64,000 nt of DNA from Massilia agrisoli (lineage in GTDB: Bacteria; Pseudomonadota; Gammaproteobacteria; Burkholderiales; Burkholderiaceae_D): assembly GCF_020831365.1 (NCBI RefSeq), contig NZ_JAJHPV010000009.1, forward strand, positions 62,001-126,000, written 5' to 3'. A model generated the notes under the pieces. That model was not told the origin of the DNA and did not search any database. It was given only the letters and a program-made list of their open reading frames with translations. Below, piece by piece: positions 39,821-48,614 of the stretch. Position 1 is the stretch's first letter. Every line of letters begins with the position of its first letter. A program made the position numbers and the translations under genes.

Positions 39821-40000
39821 TGTGTGGATAAGTCACTGCATATCCACAGGATGAGATGTGCAGAAGCCACCTACTTGTGCAAAACTCGTTTTTTATCCAC
39901 CATCCATCCTCCCCAGATACAATCATTGTCCAGCAAGTTACGAATCACCTAAGTCGATGATCGTAAAGATGTAAACAGACTTATCCACAAAAATAAGCCC

Positions 40001-40050
40001 GTTTACTATCACTACTATTTTTGTATACATACTTACTATGTAAACCAAAA
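40001..40050 (+). repeat. Origin unwinding module, copy 2
   Basis: Begins 11 bp after the perfect DnaA box at 39981. It shares ACTACTAT, TTGTATACATAC and GTAAAC with copy 1, in the same direction, 424 bp away. Confidence 0.7.
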
Positions 40051-40053
40051 GAA

Positions 40054-40091
40054 CAGCTGAAGTGCGGGGACAAGTCCCCCGCAAGCAGCTG
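40054..40091 (+). other. Strong hairpin between origin region and mtnN
   Basis: Two CAGCTG hexamers flank a GCGGGG/CCCCGC stem with a 7-nt loop, 47 bp before the mtnN start. It may be an mRNA leader structure. No T-run follows. Confidence 0.45.
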
Positions 40092-40137
40092 AGAGATGCA
40101 AAAACCGGTCTCCAGGACTGAAAAACAGGGTCAAAAT

Positions 40138-40929
40138 ATGCGTTTAGGTATCATCAGCGCTCTCCACGAAGAACAGCAGGGCCTCGTGGAAGCCATGCAA
40201 GGGGTCTCCACGCTCATCCATGGCATGCGCGACTACACCCAGGGGACACTCTTCGGAATCGACGCTGTGTGCGTCCTGTCGCGTATTGGGAAGGTTGCAG
40301 CAGCCACCACCGCGACCATGCTTGTGGAGAAGTTCGGAGTTACCCACATCCTGTTTACCGGGGTTGCTGGTGCTGGAGACGCTGGGGTGGCTGTTGGCGA
40401 CATCGTGGTGGCCGATTCGCTGGTTCAGTACGACATGGATGCCAGTCCACTATTTCCAAAATTTGAAGTTCCGCTCACAGGCCTGTCGCACTTTCCTTCT
40501 GATGTCCATATCAGCAATGTTGTCGCAGACGCAGCGCACCAGTTCCTGGCGTACGACTTCACGGGAGCGATTGACGACAAGGAACGCGCTGTATTCCGCC
40601 TGGCACGCCCAAAAGTTCACCGGGGACTCATTGGGAGCGGTGATCGCTTCGTCAGCTGCGGCGTGCACATGTCGCAGCTCAACGAATCTTTATCGGGTTT
40701 GCTGGCTGTGGAAATGGAGGGGGCGGCGGTGGCCCAGGTGTGCTTCGAGCTGGGCGTGCCATTCGCGGTGATCCGTACGATTTCGGACAACGCAAACGAA
40801 GACGCGGCCACCGATTTCATGCGCTTTGTGAAATCGGTAGCCGCGCGGTATGCATTCCACATCGTCCGGCGCTACTGCCAGGCGACGCATCAGGGTTATC
40901 AGCCGAGCATGGAATCGGCCGGGGCGTAA
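40138..40929 (+). CDS. mtnN: 5'-methylthioadenosine/S-adenosylhomocysteine nucleosidase
   Basis: A 263-residue nucleosidase that removes adenine from MTA and SAH, feeding methyl-group and autoinducer-2 metabolism. [43 protein letters not shown] (substrate ribose-binding Glu pair) and SDNANEDAA (catalytic Asp) are all in place. The ATG at 40138 fits the family start. It is the first gene on the right of the origin-like region. Confidence 0.93.
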   Translation: MRLGIISALHEEQQGLVEAMQGVSTLIHGMRDYTQGTLFGIDAVCVLSRIGKVAAATTATMLVEKFGVTHILFTGVAGAGDAGVAVGDIVVADSLVQYDMDASPLFPKFEVPLTGLSHFPSDVHISNVVADAAHQFLAYDFTGAIDDKERAVFRLARPKVHRGLIGSGDRFVSCGVHMSQLNESLSGLLAVEMEGAAVAQVCFELGVPFAVIRTISDNANEDAATDFMRFVKSVAARYAFHIVRRYCQATHQGYQPSMESAGA

Positions 40930-42014
40930 TCGTAGCCCAACGCCTGCGCCACCGCGGCGTAGGTGACCTTGCCTTTGCAGACGTTCAGGCCGTTCTTGAG
41001 GTGAGGATCGTCCATCAGCGCCTTCTGCCAGCCTTTGGTCGCCAGCGCCACCGCATGGCCGATGGTGGCGTTATTGAGCGCAAAGGTCGACGTGCGGGCC
41101 ACGGCGCCTGGCATGTTCGCTACGCAGTAGTGGATAACGCCATCGACGACAAAGGTCGGATCGGCATGGGTGGTTGGATGCGAGGTTTCAAAGCAGCCGC
41201 CCTGGTCGATCGCCACGTCGACAACCACAGCGCCCTTCTTCATCCGCGAGATCATGTCGCGCGTAACCAGCTTTGGCGCTGCGGCGCCCGGCACCAACAC
41301 GCCGCCGATTACCAGGTCGGCCGACAGCACGGCTTCTTCGATGGAGTGCGCGTTGGAATACTGCGTCGAGATGCGGTTACCGTAAATGAGGTCGAGATGG
41401 CGCAGGCGGTCGACGTTCTTGTCGAGGACAGTGACGCGCGCTCCGGTGCCCACCGCCATTTGCATTGCATTGGCGCCCACCACGCCGGCGCCGATAATCA
41501 CGATATGGCCCGCAGCCACGCCGGGTACGCCGCCAAGCAGCAGGCCCATTCCGCCCTTTGATTTTTCAAGGTGCGCCGCTCCGGCCTGGATGGCCATGCG
41601 GCCCGCCACTTCGCTCATTGGCGCGAGCAGGGGCAAGCCGCCGCCGGCGCCGGTAATGGTTTCGTAAGCGATGCACACGGCGCCCGACTTGACCAGCGCC
41701 GCGGTCTGCTCCGGATCTGGAGCGAGGTGGAGATAGGTGTAAAGAATCTGGCCTTCGCCCAGCATGGCGCACTCGCCCGGCTGCGGTTCCTTGACCTTGA
41801 CGATCATTTCGGCGCGCGCGAAGATTTCCTTGGCCGTGTCGACCATGGTGGCGCCGGCGGCGGCGTACTGCTCGTCGGAGAGCCCGATTTCGCCGCCGGC
41901 GTTTTTCTGGACCAGCACCTGGTGCCCGCGCTGTGTCAGTTCGCGGACGCTGGGAGGCGTGAGGCCAACCCGATACTCGTTATTCTTAATCTCTTTTGGA
42001 ACGCCTACTATCAT
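40899..42014 (-). CDS. ald: Alanine dehydrogenase
   Basis: A 371-residue NAD-dependent enzyme interconverting alanine and pyruvate plus ammonia. [20 protein letters not shown] is the classic N-terminus, and [18 protein letters not shown] is the NAD fold. The ATG at 42014 has TTGGAGG upstream. Its 3' end overlaps the convergent mtnN by 31 bp. Placement after putA suggests a role in amino-acid catabolism. Confidence 0.96.
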   Translation of the reverse strand: MIVGVPKEIKNNEYRVGLTPPSVRELTQRGHQVLVQKNAGGEIGLSDEQYAAAGATMVDTAKEIFARAEMIVKVKEPQPGECAMLGEGQILYTYLHLAPDPEQTAALVKSGAVCIAYETITGAGGGLPLLAPMSEVAGRMAIQAGAAHLEKSKGGMGLLLGGVPGVAAGHIVIIGAGVVGANAMQMAVGTGARVTVLDKNVDRLRHLDLIYGNRISTQYSNAHSIEEAVLSADLVIGGVLVPGAAAPKLVTRDMISRMKKGAVVVDVAIDQGGCFETSHPTTHADPTFVVDGVIHYCVANMPGAVARTSTFALNNATIGHAVALATKGWQKALMDDPHLKNGLNVCKGKVTYAAVAQALGYDYAPADSMLG

Positions 42015-42079
42015 GTGATCCTCCAAGTTAAAACGCAACGACTCGGGGTTGTCCCCGTTTTATTTACATCCTCATACTA

Positions 42080-45000
42080 TTACAAACCCAGTGTCATCAG
42101 GCTTGCGTTTCCGCCAGCAGCAGTCGTGTTGACGCACACGGCGCGCTCGGCCACCAGGCGCCACAGCGGGATCGCCGCATCATCCGACGTCTCGATCACT
42201 CCCACAATCGCCCAGCTGTTCGCGGCGAGTGCAGGACGCAGGCCTGGCGCCAGAGGCGCCTCCACCAGCGCGACCTGGTAATCGTATTTGCAGTTCTCGA
42301 CGCTGCCGACCAATTCAATGCGGTCTGAAACCTCTGGCGGCAGGTTATCCGGAATCAGGTCCTTCGACGACGCGACGATCACGACGCGGTTACCTGTCGC
42401 CAGCGCGGCCGCAAGCTGGTTGACCAGCGCCGCAGTCGTGATGGCTGCGCACAGCACCACGCCGCGCGGGAAGAAGGCCAGCGAATTGCGCTCGCCGGTC
42501 GGTCCTGGCAATGCCAGCGTCGAACCGAGCAAGGTCGTGCGCATGTATTCGGTACCCAGCTTGACGACATGGTTGTGGCCATTGGCTTTGGCCCATACCA
42601 GCAAGGCGTCCAGGGCTGGCGTCGGCTGGCGCTCGTGCTGCAGCAAAGGCGGCGCGCTGCGCTGCAGCCGCTTGACGTACAGCGGGCCGCCAGCCTTCGG
42701 GCCGGTGCCCGATTTGCCCTCGCCGCCGAACGGCTGCACGCCAACCACGGCGCCGACGATATTCCGGTTCACATAGATATTGCCAACGTGGGCGCGCGAC
42801 ACGATGAAGTCGATGGTCTCGTCGATACGCGAATGGATGCCGAGGGTCAGTCCGTAGCCGGTGGCGTTGATCGAGTCGATCACTTTCGGCAGGTCGGCGC
42901 GGCGGTAGCGGATCACGTGCAGCACAGGCCCGAAAACTTCATGCGTCAGTTCCGACAGCGAGCCAATCTCCAGTACGGTCGGCGGCACGAAAGTACCGGC
43001 TGCTTCTGCCGTCGGCGACAAAGGCAGCGAGTAGTGCGCGCTGGCCTTGCCCTTCATGCGTTCGATGTGCGCCAGCAGGTTGCCTTGTGCTTCGCTGTCG
43101 ATCACCGGGCCGATGTCGGTCGACAGGCGGTCGGGCGAGCCGACGCGCAGCTCCAGCATGGCGCCCTTGAGCATCTTGATGGTCTTGTCGGCGATTTCGT
43201 CCTGCAGGAACAGCACGCGCAGCGCCGAGCAGCGCTGGCCGGCGCTGTCGAAGGCCGACGTCATCACATCCTGCACCACCTGTTCTGGCAATGCGGACGA
43301 ATCGACGATCAGCGCGTTCTGGCCGCCGGTTTCAGCGATCAGGGCGATGTCGCAGGATTCGCGCACCGAACGCTCTGCCAGCGTCTTGTTAATCAGCTGG
43401 GCGACTTCGGTCGAACCGGTGAAGATGACGCCTTTGACGCGCGCATCGTTACACAGGCCGGCGCCAACCACTTCGCCGCGGCCTGGCAGGAACTGCAGCG
43501 CCGCTTTCGGGATGCCCGCTTCGTGGAACAATTCAACCGCGCGGTAGGCGATGATCGGCGTTTGTTCGGCGGGCTTGGCCAGCACCACGTTGCCTGCCGC
43601 GAGCGCGGCGGCGACCTGGCCGGTGAAGATCGCCAGCGGGAAGTTCCATGGGCTGATGCAGGTGACAGGTCCCAGCGCGAGGATGTTTTTTGAACCGTGA
43701 ACCTGCGCGGCGTAATAGCGCAGGAAGTCGACCGCTTCGCGGATCTCTGCGATTGCGTTCGGCAGCGACTTGCCTGCTTCGCGCACAGCCAGCGCCATCA
43801 GCTCGTCGCGGTTTTCTTCAAACAGGTCAGCGACACGGGCAATGATGTCGGCGCGGCCGGCCGGCGGGGTCGCCTGCCAGTCCATCGCAAAGGCGTCGGC
43901 GCGTGCCAGGGCGGTTTCGACGTCGGCAGCGGTGGCTTCGCTGACCTGGCCAACGATGTCGTGGTGGTTCGCCGGATTGACCACAGCGGCCCAGCCGGGT
44001 GCGTCGATCGGGCCGTCGATCAGCGGAGCGGCCTTGTAATTGCGCGGCGCGGCGAGGGTTTCGCCAACTGCGCGCAGCACGTTTTCGTCGGTCAGGTCGA
44101 TGCCGGCCGAGTTTTTACGCTCAAGGCCAAACAGTTCCAGCGGCAGCGGAATGCCAGGGTGCGGCACGCCGCCCTGCTTGCGCGACGCTTCGAACGGATC
44201 GGTGATCAAGGTATCGATCGACACTTTGGCGTCGACGATCTGGTTGACGAACGAGGAGTTGGCGCCGTTTTCCAGCAGGCGGCGCACCAGGTAGGCCAGC
44301 AGCGTTTCGTGCGAACCGACCGGCGCGTAGATGCGGCAAGCCTTGCCGAGGTTTTCTGCGCCGACGACCTGGTCGTACAGTGTTTCGCCCATGCCGTGCA
44401 GGCACTGGAACTCGTAGTCTTCGATGCCCTTCTCTTTCGCCCATGTGTAGATGACCGACAGCGTGTGCGCATTGTGCGTCGCGAACTGCGAATAGATCGA
44501 GCCGGAGGCGCCGAGCAGCTTCTGCGCGCAGGTCAGGTAAGACACGTCGGTGTAGACCTTGCGGGTGTAGACCGGATAGCCAGGCATGCCGTCGACCTGG
44601 GCGCGCTTGATCTCGGCGTCCCAATAGGCGCCCTTCACCAGGCGCACCATGAATTTGCGGCCGCTGCGCTTTGCCAGGTCGATCAGGTAATCGAGCACGA
44701 ACGGGCAGCGCTTCTGGTAAGCCTGCACCACGAAGCCGATGCCGTCGAAGCCCGCCAGTTCAGGATCGAAGGCCATCGATTCCATCATGTCGAGCGAAAT
44801 TTCGAGGCGGTCGGCTTCTTCGGCGTCGATGTTCAGGCCGATGTTGTACTGCTTGGCCAGCAGGACCAGGCTGCGCACGCGCGGCAGCAGTTCATCCATT
44901 ACGCGGGCATGCTGCGCGCGGCTGTAGCGCGGGTGCAGGGCCGACAGCTTGATCGAAATGCCCGGGCCGTCCTTGATACCGCGGCCGTTCGAGGCTTTGC

Positions 45001-45712
45001 CGATCGCGTGGATCGCCGCTTCATACGACGCGTAGTAGTTCTTGGCGTCGGCTTCGGTCAGTGCGGCTTCGCCGAGCATGTCGTACGAATAGCGGTAGCC
45101 GCGCGCTTCGTTGTCGCGGCTGTTCTTGAGCGCTTCGCCGATGGTCTGGCCGGTGACGAACTGGTTGCCCAGCATGCGCATCGCCATGTCCACGCCTTTG
45201 CGGATCAAGGGTTCGCCGCCCTTGCCGATGAGGCGGGTCAGGGCCGAACCGAGGCTGTTTTCGCTGCTGGTCGAGACCAGCTTGCCGGTGATGAGCAGGC
45301 CCCAGGTGGCCGCATTGACGAACAGCGAAGGCGATTCGCCAAGGTGTTTGCGCCAGTCGCCCTTGCTGATTTTGTCGGCAATCAGGCGATCCGCGGTCTG
45401 ACTGTCGGGAATGCGCAACAGTGCCTCGGCCAGGCACATCAGCGCCACGCCTTCTTCCGACGACAGCGAAAACTCGTGCATCAGCGCATCGACACCGGAC
45501 GAACGGGTACGTTTTTCGCGCACTGCGGAGACCAGGCGATGGGCCAGCGGAGCGGCCTCAGGCGATGGTGTCGCACCCTGCGCCAGCAGCCACTCGACAG
45601 CCTCAGTTTCATTGCGGCGATAGGCGCCAGTGATGGCGGCGCGCAGTGGCGATTGCTCGCGTTTGATTTCTGACTGGAGGGCGGAAAAAGGGACGGATGG
45701 CGCTGTAGACAT
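42080..45712 (-). CDS. putA: Bifunctional proline dehydrogenase / P5C dehydrogenase
   Basis: A 1210-residue PutA. The proline dehydrogenase barrel spans about 170-480 ([25 protein letters not shown]). The aldehyde dehydrogenase domain spans about 540-1000 ([36 protein letters not shown] with catalytic Cys), and a C-terminal flap domain ends the protein. The N-terminus lacks the ribbon-helix-helix repressor domain, so regulation probably comes from the divergent Lrp gene. The ATG at 45712 was preferred to an in-frame TTG at 45718. Confidence 0.97.
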   Translation of the reverse strand: MSTAPSVPFSALQSEIKREQSPLRAAITGAYRRNETEAVEWLLAQGATPSPEAAPLAHRLVSAVREKRTRSSGVDALMHEFSLSSEEGVALMCLAEALLRIPDSQTADRLIADKISKGDWRKHLGESPSLFVNAATWGLLITGKLVSTSSENSLGSALTRLIGKGGEPLIRKGVDMAMRMLGNQFVTGQTIGEALKNSRDNEARGYRYSYDMLGEAALTEADAKNYYASYEAAIHAIGKASNGRGIKDGPGISIKLSALHPRYSRAQHARVMDELLPRVRSLVLLAKQYNIGLNIDAEEADRLEISLDMMESMAFDPELAGFDGIGFVVQAYQKRCPFVLDYLIDLAKRSGRKFMVRLVKGAYWDAEIKRAQVDGMPGYPVYTRKVYTDVSYLTCAQKLLGASGSIYSQFATHNAHTLSVIYTWAKEKGIEDYEFQCLHGMGETLYDQVVGAENLGKACRIYAPVGSHETLLAYLVRRLLENGANSSFVNQIVDAKVSIDTLITDPFEASRKQGGVPHPGIPLPLELFGLERKNSAGIDLTDENVLRAVGETLAAPRNYKAAPLIDGPIDAPGWAAVVNPANHHDIVGQVSEATAADVETALARADAFAMDWQATPPAGRADIIARVADLFEENRDELMALAVREAGKSLPNAIAEIREAVDFLRYYAAQVHGSKNILALGPVTCISPWNFPLAIFTGQVAAALAAGNVVLAKPAEQTPIIAYRAVELFHEAGIPKAALQFLPGRGEVVGAGLCNDARVKGVIFTGSTEVAQLINKTLAERSVRESCDIALIAETGGQNALIVDSSALPEQVVQDVMTSAFDSAGQRCSALRVLFLQDEIADKTIKMLKGAMLELRVGSPDRLSTDIGPVIDSEAQGNLLAHIERMKGKASAHYSLPLSPTAEAAGTFVPPTVLEIGSLSELTHEVFGPVLHVIRYRRADLPKVIDSINATGYGLTLGIHSRIDETIDFIVSRAHVGNIYVNRNIVGAVVGVQPFGGEGKSGTGPKAGGPLYVKRLQRSAPPLLQHERQPTPALDALLVWAKANGHNHVVKLGTEYMRTTLLGSTLALPGPTGERNSLAFFPRGVVLCAAITTAALVNQLAAALATGNRVVIVASSKDLIPDNLPPEVSDRIELVGSVENCKYDYQVALVEAPLAPGLRPALAANSWAIVGVIETSDDAAIPLWRLVAERAVCVNTTAAGGNASLMTLGL

Positions 45713-45831
45713 TGGCAAAGCTCTTCACAAAAGAATCGGGAAAACTTGAACGCGCGCAGCATCCGCTCCTGCTTTTGATCAAAAAAAGGAGAGGAAGTTG
45801 CGCGAAAAGATGATTCGATTGTAGAGCGAAA

Positions 45832-45862
45832 TCTTCTGGATTAATTCTGGTAATACAGAAGA
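45832..45862. promoter_or_regulatory. Inverted repeat in the putA-lrp intergenic region
   Basis: TCTTCTG and CAGAAGA with 17 bp between them lie midway between the divergent starts. A candidate Lrp-type operator controlling putA. Confidence 0.45.
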
Positions 45863-45896
45863 CTAGCCATAGATAGTTTTTGGTGAGAGAATTTAA

Positions 45897-45915
45897 CCAA
45901 ATAATATTAATTTGG
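45897..45915. promoter_or_regulatory. Inverted repeat just before the lrp-like start
   Basis: CCAAAT-N7-ATTTGG overlaps the ribosome-site region of the Lrp-type gene. A candidate autoregulatory site. Confidence 0.45.
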
Positions 45916-45926
45916 GGACGATTCAC

Positions 45927-46382
45927 ATGCTGGATAAGATTAGCAAAAAAATTCTTTCAGAGCTACAAAATGATGGCCGCATCAGCAATGTGGAGCTTGC
46001 CGCCCGTGTCAATTTGTCGCCAGCGGCCTGCCTGGAACGGGTGCGCAAGCTGCATGAGTCGGGCTACATCATGGGGTATACGGCCCAGCTGAATCCGACC
46101 CTGCTCGATGTGTCGCTGCTGGTGTTTATTGAAGTTGTGCTGGACCGGACCACACCGGAAGTGTTCGATTCGTTCAAGAGCAGCGTGCAGATGATTCCGG
46201 AAGTGCTGGAATGCCACATGGTGGCCGGCGGCTTCGACTACCTGGTCAAGGCGCGCGTGAAGGATATGGCGGCGTACCGGGAGTTCCTGGGCAAGACGCT
46301 GCTGCAGAAGGGTGTGCGCGAGACGCACACGTATGCGGTGATGGAAGAAGTGAAGAACTCGACCAAGCTGCCGATTAAGTAG
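45927..46382 (+). CDS. Lrp/AsnC-family regulator, probable proline-responsive activator of putA
   Basis: A 151-residue regulator. The N-terminal helix-turn-helix (DKISKKILSELQNDGRISNVELA and following) is joined to a C-terminal RAM ligand-binding domain (VAGGFDYLVKARVKDMAAYREFL). Divergent placement from putA, 214 bp apart, is the classic PutR/BkdR arrangement. Control of putA in response to proline is inferred from context. The ATG at 45927 follows GGGGAC. Confidence 0.9.
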   Translation: MLDKISKKILSELQNDGRISNVELAARVNLSPAACLERVRKLHESGYIMGYTAQLNPTLLDVSLLVFIEVVLDRTTPEVFDSFKSSVQMIPEVLECHMVAGGFDYLVKARVKDMAAYREFLGKTLLQKGVRETHTYAVMEEVKNSTKLPIK

Positions 46383-46389
46383 CCGCGCC

Positions 46390-46420
46390 AACGTCGTTCC
46401 CGCGAAGGCGGGAACCCATG
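46390..46420. repeat. Palindromic intergenic repeat, family 2
   Basis: CGTCGTTCCCGCG and GGCGGGAACCCATG directly follow the lrp-like stop codon. Confidence 0.75.
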
Positions 46421-46443
46421 CAAGCGTCCCGTTACCGCACGCA

Positions 46444-46474
46444 CGCGGAGGCGGGCTTCGCCCTTGTCCGCCCT
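46444..46474. repeat. REP-like repeat, family 1 (diverged)
   Basis: CGGAGGCGGGCTTCGCC with the TCCGCCCTAC end. It lies between the two convergent regulator genes. Confidence 0.6.
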
Positions 46475-46496
46475 ACCCCTTCGTTTGGCTGAGCGT

Positions 46497-47447
46497 TTAG
46501 TCGCTCTCCATCCCCGACTTGATCGACGTGGCGTTCATGCTCTCAAGATGCTTGCGCAGCCACTTGTGCGCGGGGCTGCGGGCGTCCCGCTCGTGCCACA
46601 GCATGTCGAGGTGCACCGCCGGCATCTGGAACGGCAACTCGCGCCACACCAGCGCATTGGTCATACCCGTCGACGCGATCAGGTGCTTCGGCAGCACCGT
46701 AATCAGGTCCGAGTTCGCTACCACCTTACCCGCCGTGAAGAACTGGTTCACGGTCAGCCAGATCCGGCGCTCGCGCCCCAGTTGCGCAAGCGCCTCGTCG
46801 ACCAGGCCGTGCGCCCGGCCCGAGAAACTCACCAGCAGGTGATTCGCCTTGCAGTAATTGTCCAAAGTCAGCTCGCCCTGGGCCAGCGGGTGATCCTTGC
46901 GCATCACCGACACATACTTTCCTGAATAAAGCCGCTCGTGCCGGATCGGTGAGCTCATGTCGCTCGACAATTGCGCAGCGACGCCTGGGAAGAAGCCTAC
47001 CGCCAGGTCGATATCGCCACGCAGGAGCATCGGGCGCGGTTCGCGCGTGGTCAGCGGCACCATGCGCACATTGACCTTCGGCGCTTCGCTCTCGATCGAA
47101 CGCATCAGGGAAGGCAGCCACAGCACGGCGGTTGCATCGGCCATCGCCATCCGGAAGGTGGCGTGTGCCTGCGACACGTCGAACGTTTCCGGCATCACCG
47201 CCGCTTCCAGTCCGGCAAGCGCCGAGCGGACCGCTGGCCATAGCGCTTCCGCACGCGGGGTCGGCTTGACGCCGTAGGCGGTGCGGATCAGCAATTCGTC
47301 GCCCAGGCTTTCGCGCAGGCGCTTGATGGCGTTCGAGACAGCCGGCTGGGTCATCGCCAGGTGGCCGGCGGCCCGGGTGAGGTTTTGCTCGGTCATCACT
47401 GCGTCGAAAACGCGCAGCAGGTTCAAGTCAAGCGTCAGGAAGCTCAT
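46497..47447 (-). CDS. LysR-family transcriptional regulator
   Basis: A 316-residue regulator. The winged helix-turn-helix lies at about 6-65 (LNLLRVFDAVMTEQNLTRAA, LAMTQPAVSNAIKRLR). The remaining 230 residues form the inducer-binding domain. The first line resembles the NodD/LinR subgroup. The target and ligand are unknown; the neighbours give no clear clue. Confidence 0.93.
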   Translation of the reverse strand: MSFLTLDLNLLRVFDAVMTEQNLTRAAGHLAMTQPAVSNAIKRLRESLGDELLIRTAYGVKPTPRAEALWPAVRSALAGLEAAVMPETFDVSQAHATFRMAMADATAVLWLPSLMRSIESEAPKVNVRMVPLTTREPRPMLLRGDIDLAVGFFPGVAAQLSSDMSSPIRHERLYSGKYVSVMRKDHPLAQGELTLDNYCKANHLLVSFSGRAHGLVDEALAQLGRERRIWLTVNQFFTAGKVVANSDLITVLPKHLIASTGMTNALVWRELPFQMPAVHLDMLWHERDARSPAHKWLRKHLESMNATSIKSGMESD

Positions 47448-47588
47448 GGGAAACCGAAATAAGGGTGATTACTGAATAGTACCGCATTCCATTCACGATT
47501 CGCATAATGGTTATCGGAAACTGGAATTGGCATTATATGTTGCGGCGCAGTATAGTTCCAACTAACGTAATTGGCTTTAGGAAATATC

Positions 47589-47876
47589 GTGTCAACAACT
47601 GCTACACTACTTCAAACCGCTGCCGGCGTGCAGATTTTTCCACTGGTGCGTGGCGTGTTCAGCGTCGCCGCCGTTGCTGGCCTGCTGGTGTTTTTCAAGC
47701 CGCTGCTGGTAGGCATCGCACGCGCCCTGTTCCTGGTCGTGCGTCCCCGCCTCACCAAGGAAGAGCGCCTGGCGCGCCGCCACATGCGCGACGCCCAGAT
47801 GCTGCAACGCATGATCAACTCGTCGCACGGCCCCAGCCATGCGGCCGAACTGCGCGCCCTCGCTTCGCGCGCCTAA
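47589..47876 (+). CDS. Small hypothetical membrane protein
   Basis: A 95-residue protein with one clear hydrophobic segment (about 24-48, GVFSVAAVAGLLVFFKPLLVG) and a basic, soluble tail (RPRLTKEERLARRHMRDAQMLQRM). The start is GTG at 47589 with AGGAAA upstream. No family is recognised; similar small proteins are probably lineage-specific. It ends 10 bp before a palindrome and a bidirectional terminator. Confidence 0.65.
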   Translation: MSTTATLLQTAAGVQIFPLVRGVFSVAAVAGLLVFFKPLLVGIARALFLVVRPRLTKEERLARRHMRDAQMLQRMINSSHGPSHAAELRALASRA

Positions 47877-47886
47877 GCAAACAGCC

Positions 47887-47913
47887 CAACTTCGGGGTCT
47901 GACCCCGAAGTTG
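47887..47913. repeat. Palindromic repeat, family 3
   Basis: A perfect 12-bp inverted repeat around CTG with the core CGGGGTCTGACCCCG. A longer relative lies at 54621. Confidence 0.75.
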
Positions 47914-47922
47914 AAGCCACGC

Positions 47923-47962
47923 AAAAAAACGCGGCGTCCGGATTACCGGCGCCGCGTTTTTT
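47923..47962. terminator. Bidirectional rho-independent terminator
   Basis: CGCGGCG/CGCCGCG stem with a CCGG-ATTA-CCGG top, an A-run before and a T-run after. It serves the convergent small membrane protein and chalcone-isomerase-like genes. Confidence 0.85.
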
Positions 47963-47978
47963 AATTTGCGCGATTGAC

Positions 47979-48578
47979 CTAGCTGCGGGCGCCCAGCAGT
48001 GCTGGCTTGAGCGAGCTGTCGGCCGGCTTGTTGCCGATCCAGATGCGCAGGATCGCGTTGTAGAACGCAATGTCCGGCACCGCTTCGCCAATGTTCTTGC
48101 CGTTCAGCTGGGTCTGGGTGCCGGTGCCCGGGATCCAGTCGATGTGCAGCACGTCGCCCTTCTTCAGGCTTTCGATGCTGGCGAACATTTCGCCGAACTT
48201 GCTGATCTGGCTGACAATCTTCGACTTCTCGGCCTGGCTCAGGTTGTTGTTCAGCCCGGTCATGAAGGCCTGGCCGAAATCCTCCGAGGTCAGGTCGCGC
48301 ATCATTACGAGCGTGACGCGGCGCGGGCCCTGGACCGCCATGATGTCGGCAGGCGTGGTTTTCTTTTCAGTGAGGTAAAGGCCGGCGGCGTACACCTTGA
48401 ATACGACCTTGGTGCGCATGCCCAGTCCGTTCAGCTTGAGGTCGCTACCGCCGACCTTGACGGTATCGGCGAACTTGACGCCGTTGATTTCGGCGGCCGT
48501 CGCCGGCAGCGTCAGTGAGCAGGCAATCGCCAGGCCGGCCAGCAGGCCTTTGATACCGAGGTTTTTCGTAGCAATCAT
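47979..48578 (-). CDS. Chalcone isomerase-like exported protein
   Basis: A 199-residue protein with a signal peptide (about 1-29, ATA-A cleavage) and the chalcone-isomerase-like fold (GVKFADTVKVGGSDLKLNG, VFKVYAAGLYL). Bacterial members lack proven chalcone isomerase activity and are found mostly as periplasmic proteins of unknown function. Confidence 0.88.
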   Translation of the reverse strand: MIATKNLGIKGLLAGLAIACSLTLPATAAEINGVKFADTVKVGGSDLKLNGLGMRTKVVFKVYAAGLYLTEKKTTPADIMAVQGPRRVTLVMMRDLTSEDFGQAFMTGLNNNLSQAEKSKIVSQISKFGEMFASIESLKKGDVLHIDWIPGTGTQTQLNGKNIGEAVPDIAFYNAILRIWIGNKPADSSLKPALLGARS

Positions 48579-48614
48579 GGTGTCTCCATTGTTGAAAATG
48601 TTTTTGGACTGAGG

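Larger units (their letters stand above)
39336..40137. other. oriC: Candidate chromosomal replication origin (oriC)
   Basis: An 800-bp gene-free, AT-richer region. It has five perfect TTATCCACA DnaA boxes (39398-39406 -, 39433-39441 -, 39555-39563 +, 39823-39831 -, 39981-39989 +) and four with one mismatch (39415, 39450, 39840, 39893, all +). Two directly repeated modules with ACTACTAT (DnaA-trio on the complementary strand) followed by AT-rich DNA lie 21-23 bp after the plus-strand boxes at 39555 and 39981. parS and parAB lie 10-13 kb away. dnaA itself is not in the window, so it could alternatively be a DnaA-titration region. Confidence 0.72.

Noticed and set aside
40085-40100. TPP riboswitch, suggested by CTGAGA before mtnN
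   Set aside because: The partner element (CCTGATC-like) and the surrounding helices are absent, and mtnN is not a thiamine gene.
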